A model generated the notes under the pieces. It did no database searches. It saw only the letters and a program-made list of their open reading frames with translations, and had not been told where the DNA came from. The position numbers and the translations under genes are program-made. A stretch of 64,000 nt of DNA from the NCBI RefSeq assembly GCF_000961795.1, contig NZ_LADU01000115.1, forward strand, positions 47,682-111,681, given 5' to 3'. Shown one piece after another: positions 17,594 through 26,875 of this stretch; the stretch's first letter is position 1; each line of letters opens with the position of its first letter. Source of the DNA: Hyphomonas sp. BRH_c22. GTDB taxonomy: Bacteria; Pseudomonadota; Alphaproteobacteria; Caulobacterales; Hyphomonadaceae.

Positions 17594-18735
17594 CCCGCGG
17601 CTTCTCGCTCTATCTCGATGCGCTTCGCTTCCTCGCGGCCCTCGTCGTGTTCGCCTCACACATGGGCTATGCCCGCTTCACAAACGGCAACATGCAATGG
17701 ATCCGCGATCTCAATCTCGGCAGCGATGCCGTGGTCATCTTCTTCGTCCTGTCCGGCTTCGTCATCGCCTATACGACGCTCACGAAAGACAGGGGCCCGG
17801 CCGCCTATGCAGAAGCGCGCTTTGCCCGGCTCTACTCGGTCGTCATTCCGGCGCTCGTGCTCACCTTCGCGCTGGATGGCCTCGGCACCTGGCTGATGCC
17901 CCACGCCTATGATGGCTGGTGGTACAATGGTGAGGACCGGCTCGGCCAGGTCCTGCGCGCTTTGACATTCACCACACAGGTGTGGACAGACAATATCCGC
18001 GTCGGCTCCAACGGGCCATTCTGGTCAGTCGCCTATGAGGCCTTCTACTATGCCGGATTTGGCGTTGCCGTGTTCTGCCGTGGCCACACCCGTGTCCTGC
18101 TCCTTTTACTCTTGGCGCTGCTTGTCGGCCCGCGCGTGCTGCTGCTGGCACCCTGCTGGCTGCTCGGCGTCGGCCTGCAGCAGCTCGTCTCCCGCGGCCA
18201 TGCCGCCAGCCTGTCAAGGACGACAGCCTGGCTGCTCACCCTTACGCCATGGTCACTCTATGCTGGCGCACTGACCCTGAATGTTCCCGCGCACCTGACC
18301 CAGATTACCTACCAGTTGCTCGGCGGGGCGATCACACCAAACGCCCTGTTCGGCTTCTCTGATGAATTCATCTGGAACCTCCTGATCGCCGTGCTGATGG
18401 CGCTCCACTTCCTGGGCGTCTACAATCTCGCGCGCAATGCCGACTGGCTGGGCGCCCGCATGGAGACAGCCATTCGCTGGAGCGCAGGCGCGACCTTCTC
18501 GCTCTACCTGTTCCACTATCCGATCCTGACATTCCTGCATGGCCTGCCCCTCTATGACAGCGCCAGCCCGCTCCATGCCGCATTGATGGCAACCGTCACG
18601 CTGGCAGCCTGCTTTGCCCTTGCCGAAGTGTCCGAGCGCCGCCTCGGATTCTGGAAGCGGCTCGTGCATGGCGTGTTTGAGCGACTTGCCAATCTGTCGC
18701 CGCAAAGCCCGGCTCTCCCGAAGCGCTCATCCTGA
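17590..18735 (+). CDS. acyltransferase 3 family (OafA/YrhL-like)
   Basis: A 381-residue protein with about ten membrane segments. The N-terminal catalytic block LDALRFLAALVVFASHMGY carries the conserved Arg and His, followed by GSDAVVIFFVLSGFVIAYTT, as in O-acyltransferases of polysaccharides and lipids. Translationally coupled to the upstream desaturase gene (4-base overlap). Odd feature: the last codons and the TGA stop lie inside a short genomic repeat (GCTCATCCTGAGCG), so the present C terminus (PKRSS) may have been set by repeat insertion. Confidence 0.9.
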   Translation: MTRGFSLYLDALRFLAALVVFASHMGYARFTNGNMQWIRDLNLGSDAVVIFFVLSGFVIAYTTLTKDRGPAAYAEARFARLYSVVIPALVLTFALDGLGTWLMPHAYDGWWYNGEDRLGQVLRALTFTTQVWTDNIRVGSNGPFWSVAYEAFYYAGFGVAVFCRGHTRVLLLLLLALLVGPRVLLLAPCWLLGVGLQQLVSRGHAASLSRTTAWLLTLTPWSLYAGALTLNVPAHLTQITYQLLGGAITPNALFGFSDEFIWNLLIAVLMALHFLGVYNLARNADWLGARMETAIRWSAGATFSLYLFHYPILTFLHGLPLYDSASPLHAALMATVTLAACFALAEVSERRLGFWKRLVHGVFERLANLSPQSPALPKRSS

Positions 18736-18752
18736 GCGAAGTCGAAGGACGG
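18725..18752. repeat. short palindromic repeat GCTCATCCTGAGCG, copy 1
   Basis: The 14-mer GCTCATCCTGAGCG (itself GCTCA-TCC-TGAGC) starts at 18725 and continues GAAGTCGAAGGACG. The same 14-mer recurs at 26814-26827. This type of sequence is scattered in many proteobacterial genomes. It supplies the stop codon of the acyltransferase gene. The rest of the gap to 18832 holds no gene. Confidence 0.7.
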
Positions 18753-18832
18753 GCGCAGGCTTCCGGTCCCAAGCGCACAAAACCCTGACCTACCGCGCCC
18801 GCAGGGCGTGGGAGGTGAGGGCCCTTTGGCCC

Positions 18833-21430
18833 CTAGTCCCGCATCGCGTCGCGCACCAGGTCCGCCTCGGCTTCGCCCAGTACCGCATCCTGAACTGACG
18901 CGCCGAACACCGGCTCGCGCCCCATTTCCAGCATCACCGGCACGGCAAACGGGCTGATATGGTCCAGCACATTATGGTCGATCCGACCCCTGATTCGCAC
19001 CAGCATGTCAGACAGGCGCCGCACGTCGAGCAGGCCCGTCGCCGCGTCCTGCCGCGCCGCCTGCAGCAATATATGATCCGGCTCATGACTGCGCAGCACG
19101 TCATAGATCAGGTCGCTGGAAAAGCTCACCTGCCGTGAATTCTTCTCCTTGCCCGGAAGGTTGCGCGCGATAAGGCCGGAGATCTGGGCGCAATGCGCAA
19201 AGGTCCGCTTCATCAGCGCGCTTTCGTCCAGCCAGGCTTCCAGGTCGTCGCCCATCATGTCCGGATGGAACAGGCCGCCCATGTCCAGCTCGCTCATGTC
19301 CTCCATCGCCCAGACGGACATCGCATATTCGCTCGCCACGAAGCCGAGCGGCCTGGCCCCCATCCGCTCCAGCCGCCGCGTCAGCAGCATGCCCAAGGTC
19401 TGGTGGGCGAGGCGCCCCTCGAACGGATAACAAACCATGTAATGCCGCTCGCCGCGCGGGAATGTCTCCACCAGAAGGTGATCCGGCGGCGGAATGCTCG
19501 ACCGGCGCACCTGCACCTCGAACCATTCGCGCACCTGCGCCGGCAGGCCCGCCCATTGCGCGGGGTCATGGATCATCTGGCGCACCCGCTCGGCAAGGAA
19601 CGTGGTCAGCGGAAACTTGCCGCCATTGTAACTCGGTATGGCCGGCTTCTCGCCTACCGCCCGGACGGCCAGAACGTCCAGCCCCTCGACACCGATCAGC
19701 CGCAACACTTCGCCCGCGAACAGGAATGTGTCACCCGGCACCAGCGTGGAAATGAAATACTCCTCGATCTCGCCCAGCTTGCGTCCCGCCCGCACGGCGC
19801 GCTTCTCGCCGGGCGCGCCAGCCACCTTCCCCACGAAATTCGCCAGCCGCACCGATAATTGCACCGCCTCGACAATCGCGCCGACATTCATCCGGTGCTG
19901 CTGGGCGTCCTGCGCCGTGCGCGCCACCCAGCGCCCGTCCGGCCGCCGCACGATCCGGTGGAACCGGTCATAGGTCTTCAGCGCATAGCCGCCGCTCGCG
20001 ACAAAATCGACAATCCGCTCGAACGTCTCCCAGTCAATCTCCGCATACGGCGCGGCCCGCACGATGTCGTCGTACAGAGACGCAAGTTCGAACCCGTCTC
20101 CGCAGGCCCGGCCCATCACGTATTGCGCCAGCACATCCAGGGACCCCTGCCGCAGCCCCTCACCGTCGATCTCCCCCGCCTCGACCGCCGCTTCCGCCGC
20201 GCGGCATTCGAGCACCTCGAACCGGTTGGTCGGCACCAGCACCGCCCGGCTCGCCTCGTCCATGCGGTGGTTCGCCCGGCCGATGCGCTGGATCAGCCGC
20301 GCGGCCCCCTTCGGCGCGCCCATCTGGATCACAAGGTCCACCTCGCCCCAGTCAATGCCGAGATCGAGCGTCGAGGTGCAGACAACCGCCTTCAACTGCC
20401 CCGCCGCCATCGCCGCCTCCACCCGCACGCGCTGGTCCCGCGCCAGTGAGCCATGGTGCAGCGCGATCGGCAGGTTGTCCTCGTTGGCCCGCCACAGCTC
20501 CTGGAACATCACTTCGGCCTGGGCCCGCGTATTCACGAAGACCAGCGCCATGTTCGCGCCCTTGATGGCCTCATACACTTCCGGCACGGCAAACCGGCCC
20601 GAATGGCCAGACCAGGGAATCCGCTCACGCGAGACAAGGATATCCACCTCGGCCGACACACCCCCCTCGGCCCGGATGATGCGCGCATCCGGCATCAGCC
20701 ACCGCGCCAGTTCCTCCGGCTCTTTGACCGTCGCCGACAGGCCAATGAACCGGCATTCCGGTGCCCAGCCGGCCAGCGTTGAAAGCCCAAGCGACAGCAG
20801 GTCGCCACGCTTGGACGCCGCCATTGCGTGCACTTCATCAACGATCACGCATTTGAGGTCAGCGAAGAATTCCCTTGCGTGATCCGACGCAATGAAGAGG
20901 GCCAGCTGCTCCGGCGTCGTCAGCAATATGTCGGGCGGGTTGCGCCTCTGGCGCTGGCGCACATGGGCCGGCGTATCGCCCGTGCGCGCCTCGATGCGGA
21001 TGGGCAGGTCCATGTCGCTAACCGGCGCCATCAGGTTCCTCTGCACATCCACCGCCAGCGCCTTCAGCGGCGAAATATACAGTGTGTGCAGGGCGGGTCG
21101 GCGCGACCCTATCCTCCCCCGCCTGCGCGGGAGATGCCCCGAAGGGGCTGAGGGGGCTGTCAGAAGTTGCGCCCTTTCCCCCTCCGTCCGCTGCGCGTCC
21201 ACCTCCCCCGCAGGCGGGGGAGGAAAAGGCTCCGATATTTCAATCAAGCTCCCCAGAAAACCCGCCAGTGTCTTGCCCCCGCCCGTGGGCGCGATCAGCA
21301 GGGCGCTCTCGCCTGCCAGCGAGGCCTCTGCCAGCGCCAGCTGATGCGGCCTCGCCTGCCAGCCACGCGCAGCGAACCAGCCCGCAAAGGGCTCAGGCAG
21401 GGTAAATGTCAGGGCGGCGCTGTCAGGCAT
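18833..21430 (-). CDS. ligase-associated DEXH-box helicase (Lhr-like) with an in-frame repeat insertion
   Basis: An 865-residue superfamily 2 helicase of the Lhr-like group linked to PdeM, an exonuclease and an ATP-dependent ligase. Motif I APTGGGKTLAGF is at residues 47-58, motif Ia around TLYISPLKALAVDVQRN (117-132), motif II VIVDEVHAM, then the Lhr-specific winged-helix and beta-rich C-terminal parts. Odd: residues about 69-107 (PPPPAGEVDAQRTEGE ... HLPRRRGRIG) are not helicase sequence. They are encoded by a palindromic repeat pair inserted between motifs I and Ia without breaking the frame. The insert sits in a loop, so the enzyme may still work. Confidence 0.93.
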   Translation of the reverse strand: MPDSAALTFTLPEPFAGWFAARGWQARPHQLALAEASLAGESALLIAPTGGGKTLAGFLGSLIEISEPFPPPPAGEVDAQRTEGERAQLLTAPSAPSGHLPRRRGRIGSRRPALHTLYISPLKALAVDVQRNLMAPVSDMDLPIRIEARTGDTPAHVRQRQRRNPPDILLTTPEQLALFIASDHAREFFADLKCVIVDEVHAMAASKRGDLLSLGLSTLAGWAPECRFIGLSATVKEPEELARWLMPDARIIRAEGGVSAEVDILVSRERIPWSGHSGRFAVPEVYEAIKGANMALVFVNTRAQAEVMFQELWRANEDNLPIALHHGSLARDQRVRVEAAMAAGQLKAVVCTSTLDLGIDWGEVDLVIQMGAPKGAARLIQRIGRANHRMDEASRAVLVPTNRFEVLECRAAEAAVEAGEIDGEGLRQGSLDVLAQYVMGRACGDGFELASLYDDIVRAAPYAEIDWETFERIVDFVASGGYALKTYDRFHRIVRRPDGRWVARTAQDAQQHRMNVGAIVEAVQLSVRLANFVGKVAGAPGEKRAVRAGRKLGEIEEYFISTLVPGDTFLFAGEVLRLIGVEGLDVLAVRAVGEKPAIPSYNGGKFPLTTFLAERVRQMIHDPAQWAGLPAQVREWFEVQVRRSSIPPPDHLLVETFPRGERHYMVCYPFEGRLAHQTLGMLLTRRLERMGARPLGFVASEYAMSVWAMEDMSELDMGGLFHPDMMGDDLEAWLDESALMKRTFAHCAQISGLIARNLPGKEKNSRQVSFSSDLIYDVLRSHEPDHILLQAARQDAATGLLDVRRLSDMLVRIRGRIDHNVLDHISPFAVPVMLEMGREPVFGASVQDAVLGEAEADLVRDAMRD
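21112..21224. repeat. inverted pair of REP-like palindromes inside the helicase gene
   Basis: Two GC-rich units face each other. Unit A on the minus strand runs 21224-21178: TCCTCCCCCGC, a 4-base turn, GCGGGGGAGGTGG, a variable part and GACGGAGGGGG. Unit B on the plus strand runs 21112-21157: TCCTCCCCCGC, then GCGCGGGAGATG, a hairpin GCCCCGAAGGGGC, then TGAGGGGGC. Unit A shares its architecture with the intergenic copy at 45282-45336. The whole block is read through in the helicase frame. Confidence 0.8.
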
Positions 21431-21485
21431 CTCGGCCCCAGCCTAGCGCAAGGAAGGCGCGCTGCCTTCCCTTTTCATCGCGGTC

Positions 21486-23012
21486 CTATGGCTGGACGGC
21501 TTGCTGGTCGGCAAGGAACTTCGCGCGTTCCCTGGGCGACATGTTCTCCATCTGCGCCTCAAGCTCGGCGGCGGTGCGCTGGGCGGCGCGCTCATCGTCC
21601 GCCGCCTGCAGCGCCAGCAGCACATCGCGGGTGAAATCGTTGATCTCGAACCGTGCACCGCCATTCACATCATAGCCGCGCCGGACGATCACGGCATTCA
21701 TGCTCGGCACGATCACGACATACTGGCCGCGATTGCCCGCCATGTAGTACGTGCCTGCCGGAACACCTGCCGCATCGGTCATCAGCCAGAATTGGGCGCC
21801 ATAGCCAGGACCTTCTGAGGGTTGCGCCGGGGCGGGCGTGCGCACGAATTCCGCCCAGCCCTCCGGCAGCAGGCGCTCGTTGCCCCACATGCCGTCCTGC
21901 AGGTAAAGCTGGCCCACACGGGCAAGGTCACGCGCCGTCGCCCAGACCTGGCTCGATGCGATAAAATCGCCGTTCCAGTCAATTTCCATCGTCGTATGCG
22001 TCGCGCCAATCCTGTGCAGCAGCTTTTCATAGGGGAAGCGATGGAACGCATTGTCGTCATTCATGGCTTCGCGCAGGCTGCGCATCGCGATCAGCGTATC
22101 ATTGTTGGAATACTTGAAACGTGTGCCGGGCGCCGCCTCCAGCACCTTGCTGCCAGCCTGGTCCACCACACGCCCGCCGCCGAAATAGATCCGGTCTGTG
22201 CGCGAACCGCTCTCGCCACTGTCGAGGCCGCTCGCCATTTGCAACAGGTTGCGGATTGTGATCGTCCGGCGCGGATCGGCGCCATTGTTCCAGTCGGCAA
22301 TCACGGCCGGATAATCGATATCGATCAGCCCATTGCGGCGCGCGGCGCCCAGGATGGTCGCGGCAATCGACTTGCCGACAGACCATGTCCGTTGCGGCGT
22401 CTCATGGTCCACGCCGCGGGCATAGCGTTCGGCCACGACCTGTCCGTCACGCACGACCAGCACGGCGCTGGTGCGCGTGCCATTGCCATAGGTGCGTTCG
22501 TCAAAAGCAAACGAGACCGGCGCTTCAAGCCGCTCGGCCTCTTCCGTGCGCAACTGGATCTTCACGTTCGAGCCGATGGCGCTGCCCCGGTCCTGATCGG
22601 CAGCTACCGGCCAGCTGCCAAAATGCGGCAGGAAGGAAATCTGGCTCGCATCGGCACCGATCGGCAGCTGCGTACAGCCAAAGCCGGGCCGCCAGGCCGC
22701 GATGCGGGGCGGCATGGTCGCCGAATAGCTGACCGATACGGTCTTTAAGGCTGTATTCACGTCCGCTGGCGCCAGCCTGTCGAATGAACGCTGGTAATCG
22801 GGATAGATGCCGCTCAGGTCATTCTGGTCGATCTCGGCAAGCGTCTGGCGGGCATTGAACAGGCCCGAGCATGTAAAGGCGGCTTTCCAGCCTGCGGCGA
22901 GCGCGTCATCCATCGCGTCTGTATTGCCACCTTCCTGGGCCATGGCAGGTAGGGCGGACACTGCAAGTGCAGCAAGGGATACGATCACGGCTCTGACGGG
23001 ACGCATGGGCAA
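21486..23012 (-). CDS. secreted serine hydrolase, class C beta-lactamase-like
   Basis: A 508-residue periplasmic protein. A signal peptide (residues 1-25, ending PAMAQ) precedes about 150 residues without clear homology. A beta-lactamase/DD-peptidase fold follows, with SVGK at 211-214 (nucleophile Ser211) and YSN at 301-303. The arrangement resembles 6-aminohexanoate-dimer hydrolases and esterase-like family members rather than true beta-lactamases. The last 40 residues (DDERAAQRTAAELEAQMENM) form a likely charged helix. The ribosome site ACAGGAGAG precedes the ATG. Substrate unknown. Confidence 0.88.
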   Translation of the reverse strand: MPMRPVRAVIVSLAALAVSALPAMAQEGGNTDAMDDALAAGWKAAFTCSGLFNARQTLAEIDQNDLSGIYPDYQRSFDRLAPADVNTALKTVSVSYSATMPPRIAAWRPGFGCTQLPIGADASQISFLPHFGSWPVAADQDRGSAIGSNVKIQLRTEEAERLEAPVSFAFDERTYGNGTRTSAVLVVRDGQVVAERYARGVDHETPQRTWSVGKSIAATILGAARRNGLIDIDYPAVIADWNNGADPRRTITIRNLLQMASGLDSGESGSRTDRIYFGGGRVVDQAGSKVLEAAPGTRFKYSNNDTLIAMRSLREAMNDDNAFHRFPYEKLLHRIGATHTTMEIDWNGDFIASSQVWATARDLARVGQLYLQDGMWGNERLLPEGWAEFVRTPAPAQPSEGPGYGAQFWLMTDAAGVPAGTYYMAGNRGQYVVIVPSMNAVIVRRGYDVNGGARFEINDFTRDVLLALQAADDERAAQRTAAELEAQMENMSPRERAKFLADQQAVQP

Positions 23013-23033
23013 AACTCTCCTGTTACCGGTGCA

Positions 23034-23061
23034 AGTCTATGCACATGGCTTCATGTCGCAA
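23034..23061 (-). promoter_or_regulatory. candidate promoter of the serine hydrolase gene
   Basis: On the minus strand TTGCGA (23061-23056) and TAGACT (23039-23034) are 16 bases apart, giving a leader of about 20 bases that contains the ribosome site CAGGAGAG. Confidence 0.4.
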
Positions 23062-23115
23062 GTATGGCGCGGCAGTTAGGGTTTGGTTAGCAGTCTCGCA
23101 CAGGGAGCGCAGCCC

Positions 23116-24351
23116 CTACCCCGTCACCATCGCCGCCCCGTGCACGGCGAGGCCCTTGGCCACGGCGCCGAAGCGGTCATTGGCTGACATCACGGCATTG
23201 CCGAAGCGCCCGGCCAGCCTTTCCTGCACCAGCGGGATGAAGGTGGAGCCGCCCACCATGACGATATCGGTAATCTGGTCCGGCGCGACGCCCGCCCGCG
23301 CGAGGCATTCGGCGGCCACGGCGTCCATGCGCGAGATCGCGTCATTGATCAGGCCCTCAAAGGCGCCCCGCATGACGACCTTCTCAAGATGCGCGTCCGG
23401 CGTGTCATAGGTGAAGGTCTGCGTGTCCGCGCCGCTGAGGCCGATCTTGATCTGCTCCGTGCGCTTGGCATAGGCGTGGGCCTCATGGTTGCGCACCAGG
23501 TGGTCGAAGGCGCGGATGCCAACGCTGTTCGGGCTGTTCATCAGCATCCAGGTGATCTGTTTCGCCGTGTCGCGTGTGTAGAGCCTGTTGAGACTTTTCC
23601 AGTCCGACAGGGTCGAATAGGGCGATGACGGCACCGGCAGGCCATTCAGCTCCAGCGTCTCCATATGGCCGAACAGTTTCGACAGTTCGAAGAAGCTCAG
23701 CATATGGTCGAAATCATTGCCCCCGAGATAGAGCCCGGCGCTGCCGAGCACATCGAAACCGGCATTGTCCGGCGATATGCGCACGACTGAGAAATCCGAC
23801 GTACCGCCCCCGATATCGACCACGAAGACCCGCTTTTCCCGCCCGCTCGGAAAGGCGACAGATCGCGCCGCCGCAACGGGCTCGTCAAGAAACTCGACCT
23901 GCGTCACGCCGGCCGTATGCAGGCACGCTTCGAGGATCGTCTGGGCCCGCTTGTCGAGTTCCGGGTGCCGGTCGTTGAACGAGACCGGCCGCCCCTGGAT
24001 CACCGAGTCGACACGCTCGCCCGTTTCCGCTTCAGCGCGTGCAATCACCCGTGTCAGGAAATGTGCGATTACATCGCGGAACGGCAGCCGCCGGCGGCCC
24101 ACCTCGGTCGTCTCGTCAATCAGCGACGAGCCGAGCACCGACTTGATCGACCGCATCAGGCGTCCCTCTTCGCCGGACTCGTAGGCATTCACCGCCTCGG
24201 CACCGATGGCATATTCACCGGATGTCGAGCCATAGAAGACCGCCGTGGGGATCGATGTCGCGTCCGGCTCCAGCGCGATCAGGCGTGTTCCGTCAGCGCC
24301 GCGAAACGCGATGGACGTGTTCGATGTGCCGAAATCGATGCCAACTTGCAT
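23116..24351 (-). CDS. Hsp70-family ATPase without substrate-binding domain (YegD-like)
   Basis: A 411-residue actin-fold ATPase. Phosphate-1 motif GIDFGTSNTS is at residues 4-13 and phosphate-2 VVDIGGGTSDFSVV near 178; the adenosine motif VMVGGSTFIPLVQERL is near the C terminus. It stops where a DnaK would begin its peptide-binding domain, so it is a YegD-type stand-alone ATPase domain of unknown client. It is divergent from the exonuclease gene across 115 bases. No DnaJ or GrpE partner is nearby. Confidence 0.9.
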   Translation of the reverse strand: MQVGIDFGTSNTSIAFRGADGTRLIALEPDATSIPTAVFYGSTSGEYAIGAEAVNAYESGEEGRLMRSIKSVLGSSLIDETTEVGRRRLPFRDVIAHFLTRVIARAEAETGERVDSVIQGRPVSFNDRHPELDKRAQTILEACLHTAGVTQVEFLDEPVAAARSVAFPSGREKRVFVVDIGGGTSDFSVVRISPDNAGFDVLGSAGLYLGGNDFDHMLSFFELSKLFGHMETLELNGLPVPSSPYSTLSDWKSLNRLYTRDTAKQITWMLMNSPNSVGIRAFDHLVRNHEAHAYAKRTEQIKIGLSGADTQTFTYDTPDAHLEKVVMRGAFEGLINDAISRMDAVAAECLARAGVAPDQITDIVMVGGSTFIPLVQERLAGRFGNAVMSANDRFGAVAKGLAVHGAAMVTG

Positions 24352-24466
24352 GGGGAAGGCCCTTATGCGGAGAATGCGGCCCAGTCGCCTACCCCACTTG
24401 GCCCCAAAGCGGAAGCCGCCGCAGCCAGCCCCTTCCCCACACCTCGCAAACCCCTACACTCCTCCC

Positions 24467-25495
24467 ATGCTCCGCCCGGACCTCCTGCTGCAACCCACGC
24501 CCAAGGGCCTCTATTGCCCGCCGGGCGATTTCTATCTCGATCCGGTGCGCGGCGCCGTCGACCGCGCGGTGATCAGCCATGGCCATTCAGACCATGCGCG
24601 CGGCGGACACGGCAAAGTGCTCGCCCACCCGGACACGCTCGCCATCATGGCCTGCCGCTATGGCGCCGGTTTCGCGAAATCCACACAGGCGCTGGAATAT
24701 GGCGAGGTGGTCAATATCAATGGCGTCACCGTCTGGCTCGCCCCGGCCGGTCACATCCTCGGCTCGGCCCAGATCGTGGTCGAGCACAAGGGCCTGCGCA
24801 TGACCTTCTCAGGCGACTACAAGCGCTGTTTCGACCCGACCTGCGCCGGTTTCGAGCCTGTCGAAGGCACGCACGTCTTCATCTCCGAGGCCACTTTCGC
24901 CCTCCCCGTTTTCCGTCACCCCGACACAGGCCACGAAATCGGCCGCCTCCTGCAGAGCCTGCAACAATTCCCGGAGCGCAGCCACTGCATCGGCGCCTAT
25001 TCGCTCGGCAAGGCCCAGCGCGTCATCCGCCACCTGCGCTTGGCTGGCCATGACGCCCCGATCTTCATCCATTCCAGCCTCGAAAAGATCTGCGCCCATT
25101 ATCAATCCGTCGGGATCGACCTCGGCACACTGGTCACGGTGCCCTCCGGCGACCTGCCGAAGGCCCGGCGCGAAACCTTTCGCGGCCAGGTCATCATTGC
25201 GCCACCCGGCAGTTTCGACGGCAAATGGGCCCAGAACTTCCCCGATCCGGTCATCAGTTTCGCGTCCGGCTGGATGAGCATCAAGCAGCGCGCCAAACAG
25301 CGCGGTGTGGAGCTGCCATTGGTCATTTCCGACCATGCCGACTGGGATGAGCTGACCGAGACTGTGCGCGAAGTGAACCCGCAGGATCTCTGGGTGACTT
25401 ATGGCCGCGAGGACGCCCTCGTGCGCTGGGCAGAACTCGAAGGACGCCGCGCGCGGCCCCTGCGCATGGTCGCCTATGCTGACGAGGCTGGTTGA
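24467..25495 (+). CDS. ligase-associated DNA damage response exonuclease (MBL/beta-CASP)
   Basis: A 342-residue metallo-beta-lactamase/beta-CASP nuclease. Zinc ligands are in SHGHSDHARGG (His38, His40, Asp42, His43), PAGHILGS, SGDYK and the late SDHADWDEL. It is the exonuclease member of the ligase/Lhr-helicase/PdeM set. The start MLRPDLLLQPTPKGLY is where family members begin; the frame is open further upstream into the Hsp70 promoter region and that part is rejected. In many alphaproteobacteria the ligase follows directly; here a protease and a GST gene lie between. Confidence 0.92.
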   Translation: MLRPDLLLQPTPKGLYCPPGDFYLDPVRGAVDRAVISHGHSDHARGGHGKVLAHPDTLAIMACRYGAGFAKSTQALEYGEVVNINGVTVWLAPAGHILGSAQIVVEHKGLRMTFSGDYKRCFDPTCAGFEPVEGTHVFISEATFALPVFRHPDTGHEIGRLLQSLQQFPERSHCIGAYSLGKAQRVIRHLRLAGHDAPIFIHSSLEKICAHYQSVGIDLGTLVTVPSGDLPKARRETFRGQVIIAPPGSFDGKWAQNFPDPVISFASGWMSIKQRAKQRGVELPLVISDHADWDELTETVREVNPQDLWVTYGREDALVRWAELEGRRARPLRMVAYADEAG

Positions 25496-25551
25496 CCCGG
25501 CCCCGGCTTGGGTTCTTTAGTGAGCCTACAGGTGTATTCAAAGGGGACGAC

Positions 25552-26799
25552 ATGAAACGCAAAGCCCTTCTGGCGGCCAGCGCCGCGCTGCTCGTGCTTT
25601 CTGCCTGCGACGCCATCCGCGTGCCGGGCGTCAATCCATCCGACGCCGAGACGCAGACGCAGGCCGATGAGGAAGCCTCCGCAATCATCGACCAGCTGCC
25701 TGCCGACGCATTCGACGAGGACAGCGCCAGCTCCGTCGAGGTCGTGCCGGAAACGCCCGCGGTCATCCCGGCATCCGAACTGCCCGAAACCGCGCCGGCC
25801 GAAACACCGCCCGCAACCGATGATACAGCGCCAGCCGAAGCCGTGCCCTCAGACGGCGCCGCCACAGACACGCCGGACGAGGCTCTTCTGCAACCTGAAT
25901 CTGCGGGCGGTCTCGCCCTCAACCCGCAAGCCTCCCTTCCCACACTGGCCGCGCTAAACGCCTCCACCTGCGTCCGCCCCTCCGGCAGCCCGCCCACACC
26001 CACGGTCGCATCGGTTTCAGGTGCCACGTCACAGGTTCAGGTCCCGGCCGGTACGGAGGCGGTCAACGGCCTGGCCGCCAGCCTTGCCAGCTTTCCCGGC
26101 ATCGTGAAGCTGGAACCGCGCAGCGCGCAGGCCGACGGCAGGGTCGCCAGCGGCCATTGCGGCGCCACGCGTATCGCCCGCAACTGGTTCGTCACGGCGG
26201 CCCATTGCGTTGATGATGATTACGAGGAACTCCGCCTCATCGGCGACGCCGCCAATCTGCGCAGCCCGCTTTCCAAGGTCACACGCGCCACGCTGGCCGT
26301 CTGTCATGGCGGCTATCTCGGAACGATCAATGGCTATGCCAATGACCTCGCCCTGATCCGCCTTGACGAGGACCAGATTGCGCCCCTCGCCGATGTGCCG
26401 GTCGCCCGCTATGGCGCGACTGAAAAGCCCCTCGCGCCCGCCAATTATCCCACGGCCGACATGGCTGGCTGGGGCCTGACTCATCTTGGCGGCCAGCTGT
26501 CGAATGACCTGCTGGCGACACGGCTGCAGATCACGGCTGATGGCCCGTCGCTGATCAACGTCGCCAGTGCCGGCGGCGCCGGCCCCTGCGTCGGTGATAG
26601 CGGCGGCCCGCTTTATGTCACCGAGGCTGACGGCAGCCGGACCGTCGTCGGCGTCCTGTCCGTGGTCGAGCAGAACCGCGCCACCGGCGAATTCTGCGCC
26701 GGCGAATATAATGGCCGCTTTACCAACCTGCAGGGCTACATGGGCTGGATGGATTCCGTCATGGCCCTCTGCGACGCCAGCCCGGACGCGTGCCGGTAG
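25552..26799 (+). CDS. trypsin-like serine protease lipoprotein
   Basis: A 415-residue S1-family protease tethered to the envelope. The signal peptide ends in a lipobox, LSAC, with Cys19. Residues about 30-150 are a low-complexity linker rich in Pro, Ala, Glu, Asp and Thr. The S1 domain follows with catalytic His218 (VTAAHC), Asp265 (YANDLALIRL) and Ser350 (GDSGGPL), and Cys pairs typical of secreted proteases. The ATG follows AAGGGGACGAC. Being lipid-anchored on a long acidic spacer, it may reach across the periplasm or sit on the surface. Substrate unknown. Confidence 0.88.
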   Translation: MKRKALLAASAALLVLSACDAIRVPGVNPSDAETQTQADEEASAIIDQLPADAFDEDSASSVEVVPETPAVIPASELPETAPAETPPATDDTAPAEAVPSDGAATDTPDEALLQPESAGGLALNPQASLPTLAALNASTCVRPSGSPPTPTVASVSGATSQVQVPAGTEAVNGLAASLASFPGIVKLEPRSAQADGRVASGHCGATRIARNWFVTAAHCVDDDYEELRLIGDAANLRSPLSKVTRATLAVCHGGYLGTINGYANDLALIRLDEDQIAPLADVPVARYGATEKPLAPANYPTADMAGWGLTHLGGQLSNDLLATRLQITADGPSLINVASAGGAGPCVGDSGGPLYVTEADGSRTVVGVLSVVEQNRATGEFCAGEYNGRFTNLQGYMGWMDSVMALCDASPDACR

Positions 26800-26813
26800 G
26801 GATATCCAAAGGG

Positions 26814-26865
26814 GCTCATCCTGAGCGCTCCGCGATGCCGCCGCACCTGCCTTCGCAGTGGCGGC
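26814..26865. repeat. short palindromic repeat, copy 2, with adjoining hairpin
   Basis: GCTCATCCTGAGCG at 26814-26827 repeats the element at 18725. It is followed by a hairpin: GCCGCC (26837-26842) pairs with GGCGGC (26860-26865) around CTGC-CTTC-GCAG. It lies between convergent genes and could stop transcription from either side, although no T-run follows. Confidence 0.6.
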
Positions 26866-26875
26866 GACTCGAACC

